NCBI GenBank assembly: GCA_002684175.1
Contig: NYUU01000095.1
Coordinates: 1 to 7,310, forward strand
Reading direction: 5' to 3'
DNA length: 7,310 nucleotides
Source of the DNA: Synechococcus sp. CPC35
GTDB lineage: Bacteria; Cyanobacteriota; Cyanobacteriia; PCC-6307; Cyanobiaceae
Shown here: piece after piece, positions 5,540 to 7,310 of the stretch
Position numbering within the stretch: the first letter of the stretch is position 1
Layout: each line of letters begins with the position of its first letter
The notes under the pieces: generated by a model
Told to the model about the DNA's origin: nothing
Seen by the model: the letters and a program-made list of their open reading frames with translations, nothing else
Databases searched by the model: none
Translations under genes and position numbers: made by a program

Positions 5540-5788
5540 ATGATCGTTCTCCAGATCTCCAACTCATCTGAGGTCGTCGCGTCGAAAGTGGGTCGCTTTC
5601 TTGAACGACTCACCCCTGATGCGATGGACAATTCAGCGGTTGAGGATCAGGTCATAAAAAAACTGATTGAAAATCTCGCAGCCGAGGGATTGAAAGGTGA
5701 GATTGCATCCATTACTGGGCTGGACCTTGATGGTGAAGACATCACCATGCATGAAGGACTGAAGGTCCGACGCCACAGCAGTTTCTGA
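5540..5788 (+). CDS. Small conserved-looking protein of unknown function (82 aa)
   Basis: I do not recognise a named family. The 82-residue product has no membrane segment, signal peptide or cysteine. It opens with a short hydrophobic strand (MIVLQISNSSEVVASKVGRFL), then an acidic helix-like middle (AVEDQVIKKLIENLAAEGLKGEI, 33-55), then strand-like segments ending in KVRRHSSF. The pattern fits a small soluble alpha/beta protein, and I believe similar short proteins are annotated as hypothetical in marine picocyanobacteria, but this is from memory. The ATG at 5540 is supported by the open frame and the position after the tRNA; no Shine-Dalgarno is visible, and a hairpin lies directly upstream. 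The stop is followed by seven T. The downstream methylase is in the same frame, which suggests that both are read from one transcript. Codons 39-41 (ATA AAA AAA) form a slippery-type A run. Confidence 0.75.
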   Translation: MIVLQISNSSEVVASKVGRFLERLTPDAMDNSAVEDQVIKKLIENLAAEGLKGEIASITGLDLDGEDITMHEGLKVRRHSSF

Positions 5789-5826
5789 TTTTTTTCGAGT
5801 CCAATCCCCAATTCGAGCCCACTGCA

Positions 5827-5873
5827 AGATCCAAGCCCTTTGTTCAGATCCGAGCTGCCGTTGTCAGATCCGA
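5827..5873. repeat. Three AGATCC repeats at about 20-bp spacing
   Basis: AGATCC recurs at 5827, 5846 and 5866. The last two are part of an exact 10-base repeat, TCAGATCCGA (5844-5853 and 5864-5873), with a 20-base period; the first is a weaker copy (CAAGATCCAAG). They surround the possible start codons of the methylase. Two helical turns of spacing is typical of binding-site arrays but may be chance here. Confidence 0.45.
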
Positions 5874-6727
5874 ATGACAGAAGCACGATCATCACCAGTC
5901 GAAGAAACCCTCTGGTGCGGCGACTTCGCTCAGCTTCCACGCGAGCGGGGCGAGAGGAGGCAGGACAGTTGCTTCTGGAGGGCACGCATCTGCTCGAGGA
6001 GCTGCTGAAGGCATCCGTCCTCCCTGGTCAGGTCATTGCGACTGGGATTTGGATTGATCGGCACCCGGAGCTTGTCGCGCAACTGTCCGGGCCGGTGCAG
6101 TGGCTTCACGTGAGCGAGGAGGTGCTTCGAGCGGCTCTCACCACCGTCACCCCCGATGGAGTTGCCTGTCTTTGTCCACTCGACGTTCTTCCGTCGCCTC
6201 CGGATCACTGCAACTTCCGGATCGTGCTCGACCGGATTCAGGATCCCGGCAACATGGGTTCGCTGCTGAGGACCGCTCTCGCCGCTGATGTGCAGTGCGC
6301 CTGGCTTGGATCAGGGGTCGACCCTCTCGGTTCCAAGACATTGCGTTCCTCGGCGGGTGCGGTTCTGCGGTTGCCTCACCAGCGATTCGGTCCTTCTGAA
6401 TCCGAAGCGATCGATCAGCTTGAGCAGGCCTTGCTTGGCCTTGTGATGGAGGGGGTCCAGGTGGTGGCAACGATGGCTCCCGATGCGTCCGGTCCCCTGC
6501 ATCCCTTTCCCTACTGGGAACTGGACTGGAACCATCCCACAGCTCTGGTGCTGGGCAACGAGGGCGCCGGACTGCATCCCCGTCTACAGGCCTGTTGCAC
6601 CCACGCGATCACTGTCCCCCACAGCGAACGGGTTGAATCACTGAATGTCGCCGCAGCGGCGGTTCCGCTCCTTCTGGAGCGAAGAAGGGCGACAATGTCG
6701 GCCACAACAACGCAGCAGTCCGGGTGA
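5840..6727 (+). CDS. SpoU/TrmH-family RNA 2'-O-methyltransferase
   Basis: SPOUT-class enzymes of this family methylate the 2'-OH of ribose in rRNA or tRNA with S-adenosylmethionine. Of 295 residues, about 15-110 form the substrate-binding part ([13 protein letters not shown], then [13 protein letters not shown] at 43-55), and 127-285 the knotted methylase. All three SpoU motifs are present: [17 protein letters not shown] (130-146, with Asn138 and Arg144), [11 protein letters not shown] (235-245), and [16 protein letters not shown] (259-274). No in-frame ATG exists before the first motif, so the start must be non-ATG: TTG at 5840 (used here) or TTG at 5861, the latter with a GAG six bases upstream. 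The frame is open back to the stop of the small protein at 5786-5788, 17 codons before 5840. The target nucleotide cannot be inferred. The stop overlaps the lpd GTG. Confidence 0.93.
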   Translation: MFRSELPLSDPNDRSTIITSRRNPLVRRLRSASTRAGREEAGQLLLEGTHLLEELLKASVLPGQVIATGIWIDRHPELVAQLSGPVQWLHVSEEVLRAALTTVTPDGVACLCPLDVLPSPPDHCNFRIVLDRIQDPGNMGSLLRTALAADVQCAWLGSGVDPLGSKTLRSSAGAVLRLPHQRFGPSESEAIDQLEQALLGLVMEGVQVVATMAPDASGPLHPFPYWELDWNHPTALVLGNEGAGLHPRLQACCTHAITVPHSERVESLNVAAAAVPLLLERRRATMSATTTQQSG

Positions 6728-7310
6728 GCGACGCCAGTTTCGACTTCGACGTCATCGTCATCGGCGCCGGTTACGGCGGCTTTGATGCTGCCAAGCATGC
6801 CGCTGAGCATGGTCTGAAAACAGCGATCATTGAATCGCGGGATATGGGGGGCACCTGTGTCAACCGGGGTTGTGTGCCTTCCAAGGCTCTTCTGGCAGCC
6901 AGCGGCAAGGTTCGGGAACTGGCGGATGACAAACATCTGTCGAATTTCGGAATTCACGCTGCTCCTGTTCGGTTCGAGCGTCAGAAGATTGCCGACCATG
7001 CCAATCAGCTGGTTCAGGCGATCCGCATCAACCTCACCAAAAGCCTCGAGCGGGCCGGTGTGACGATCCTGCGTGGCCAGGGCCGACTTGAGGGGAATCA
7101 GCGCGTTGGCCTGCGTGAGCCCAGTGGAGTGGATCGCGTTCTGAGTGCCAGGGATGTGATCATCGCCACGGGCTCCGATCCCTTTGTGCCACCGGGTATC
7201 GAGACTGACGGTCGCACGGTGTTCACTAGTGATGAAGCCATTAATCTCGAATGGCTGCCCCGCTGGATCGCGATCATCGGCAGTGGTTACATCGGTCTCG
7301 AATTCGCTGA
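6724..7310 (+). CDS. lpd: Dihydrolipoamide dehydrogenase (E3), N-terminal part cut by window end
   Basis: E3 reoxidises dihydrolipoamide of 2-oxoacid dehydrogenase complexes and passes electrons through FAD to NAD+. The visible 195 residues have the FAD-binding [10 protein letters not shown] (10-19), the redox-active disulfide in [13 protein letters not shown] (Cys45 and Cys50), the ATG motif IIATGS (146-151), and the NAD-binding [12 protein letters not shown] (184-195), where the sequence stops. The arrangement is typical of the pyridine nucleotide-disulfide oxidoreductases; the spacing and sequence of the disulfide motif favour lipoamide dehydrogenase over glutathione or mercuric reductase, though the C-terminal His-Glu pair is not in view. 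The start is GTG at 6724, giving a four-base GTGA overlap with the methylase stop and implying translational coupling. No Shine-Dalgarno is obvious. Confidence 0.93.
   Translation, partial: MSDASFDFDVIVIGAGYGGFDAAKHAAEHGLKTAIIESRDMGGTCVNRGCVPSKALLAASGKVRELADDKHLSNFGIHAAPVRFERQKIADHANQLVQAIRINLTKSLERAGVTILRGQGRLEGNQRVGLREPSGVDRVLSARDVIIATGSDPFVPPGIETDGRTVFTSDEAINLEWLPRWIAIIGSGYIGLEFA

Noticed and set aside
5756..5795. Intrinsic terminator ahead of the seven-T run after the small ORF
   Set aside because: Only a 4-bp stem (GGAC/GTCC) is present, about 20 bases before the T run, so it does not form a usual terminator.
7266..7275. Palindrome GATCGCGATC in lpd
   Set aside because: It encodes the conserved NAD-binding strand and a 10-base palindrome in coding DNA is not remarkable.
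1..7310. CRISPR array, insertion sequence, prophage or defence island
   Set aside because: No spaced repeat array, transposase, integrase, terminal inverted repeats or defence-type proteins; all large genes are core functions.

Overview
The window looks like a piece of a marine picocyanobacterial chromosome (Synechococcus/Cyanobium/Prochlorococcus group). This is inferred from the lumenal-type pentapeptide-repeat protein, from the murA / tRNA-Leu / argD / folC and tRNA-Leu / small conserved-looking protein / SpoU methylase / lpd layout, from tRNA genes without an encoded CCA, from weak or absent Shine-Dalgarno sequences, and from very tight gene packing. I saw no GCGATCGC (HIP1) sites by eye, which also fits the marine group. 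No genus was confirmed by a search.

Layout. Bases 1-820 (+) hold the C-terminal part of an FAD-linked oxidase of the GlcD type, cut by the window start. It converges on a minus-strand block that reads, in transcription order, murA (5270-3969), tRNA-Leu(CAA) (3899-3818), argD (3809-2628), folC (2627-1410) and an exported pentapeptide-repeat protein (1374-847). The other arm, divergent from murA, reads to the right: tRNA-Leu(CAG) (5425-5508), an 82-residue protein of unknown function (5540-5788), a SpoU/TrmH-family RNA 2'-O-methyltransferase (5840-6727, non-ATG start) and the N-terminal part of dihydrolipoamide dehydrogenase (6724 to the window end, GTG start overlapping the methylase stop).

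Function. The protein genes are mostly core housekeeping: peptidoglycan precursor synthesis (murA), arginine synthesis (argD), folate synthesis and polyglutamylation (folC), rRNA/tRNA modification, and the E3 subunit of 2-oxoacid dehydrogenases. No transposon, phage, CRISPR or toxin system is present.

The unusual signals are in the joints between genes. The clearest is the tRNA-Leu(CAA)-argD junction: only 8 bases separate the mature tRNA end from the argD ATG, and a perfect 11-bp inverted repeat with a 4-base loop lies inside argD starting 18 bases after the A of that ATG is reached. Others are a 15-bp tandem duplication that repeats the last codons and stop of the pentapeptide gene, a 14-bp direct repeat across the end of murA, a 12-bp perfect palindrome in the murA/tRNA-Leu(CAG) divergent region, and a hairpin between tRNA-Leu(CAG) and the small protein. 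None of these alone amounts to a proven new system.
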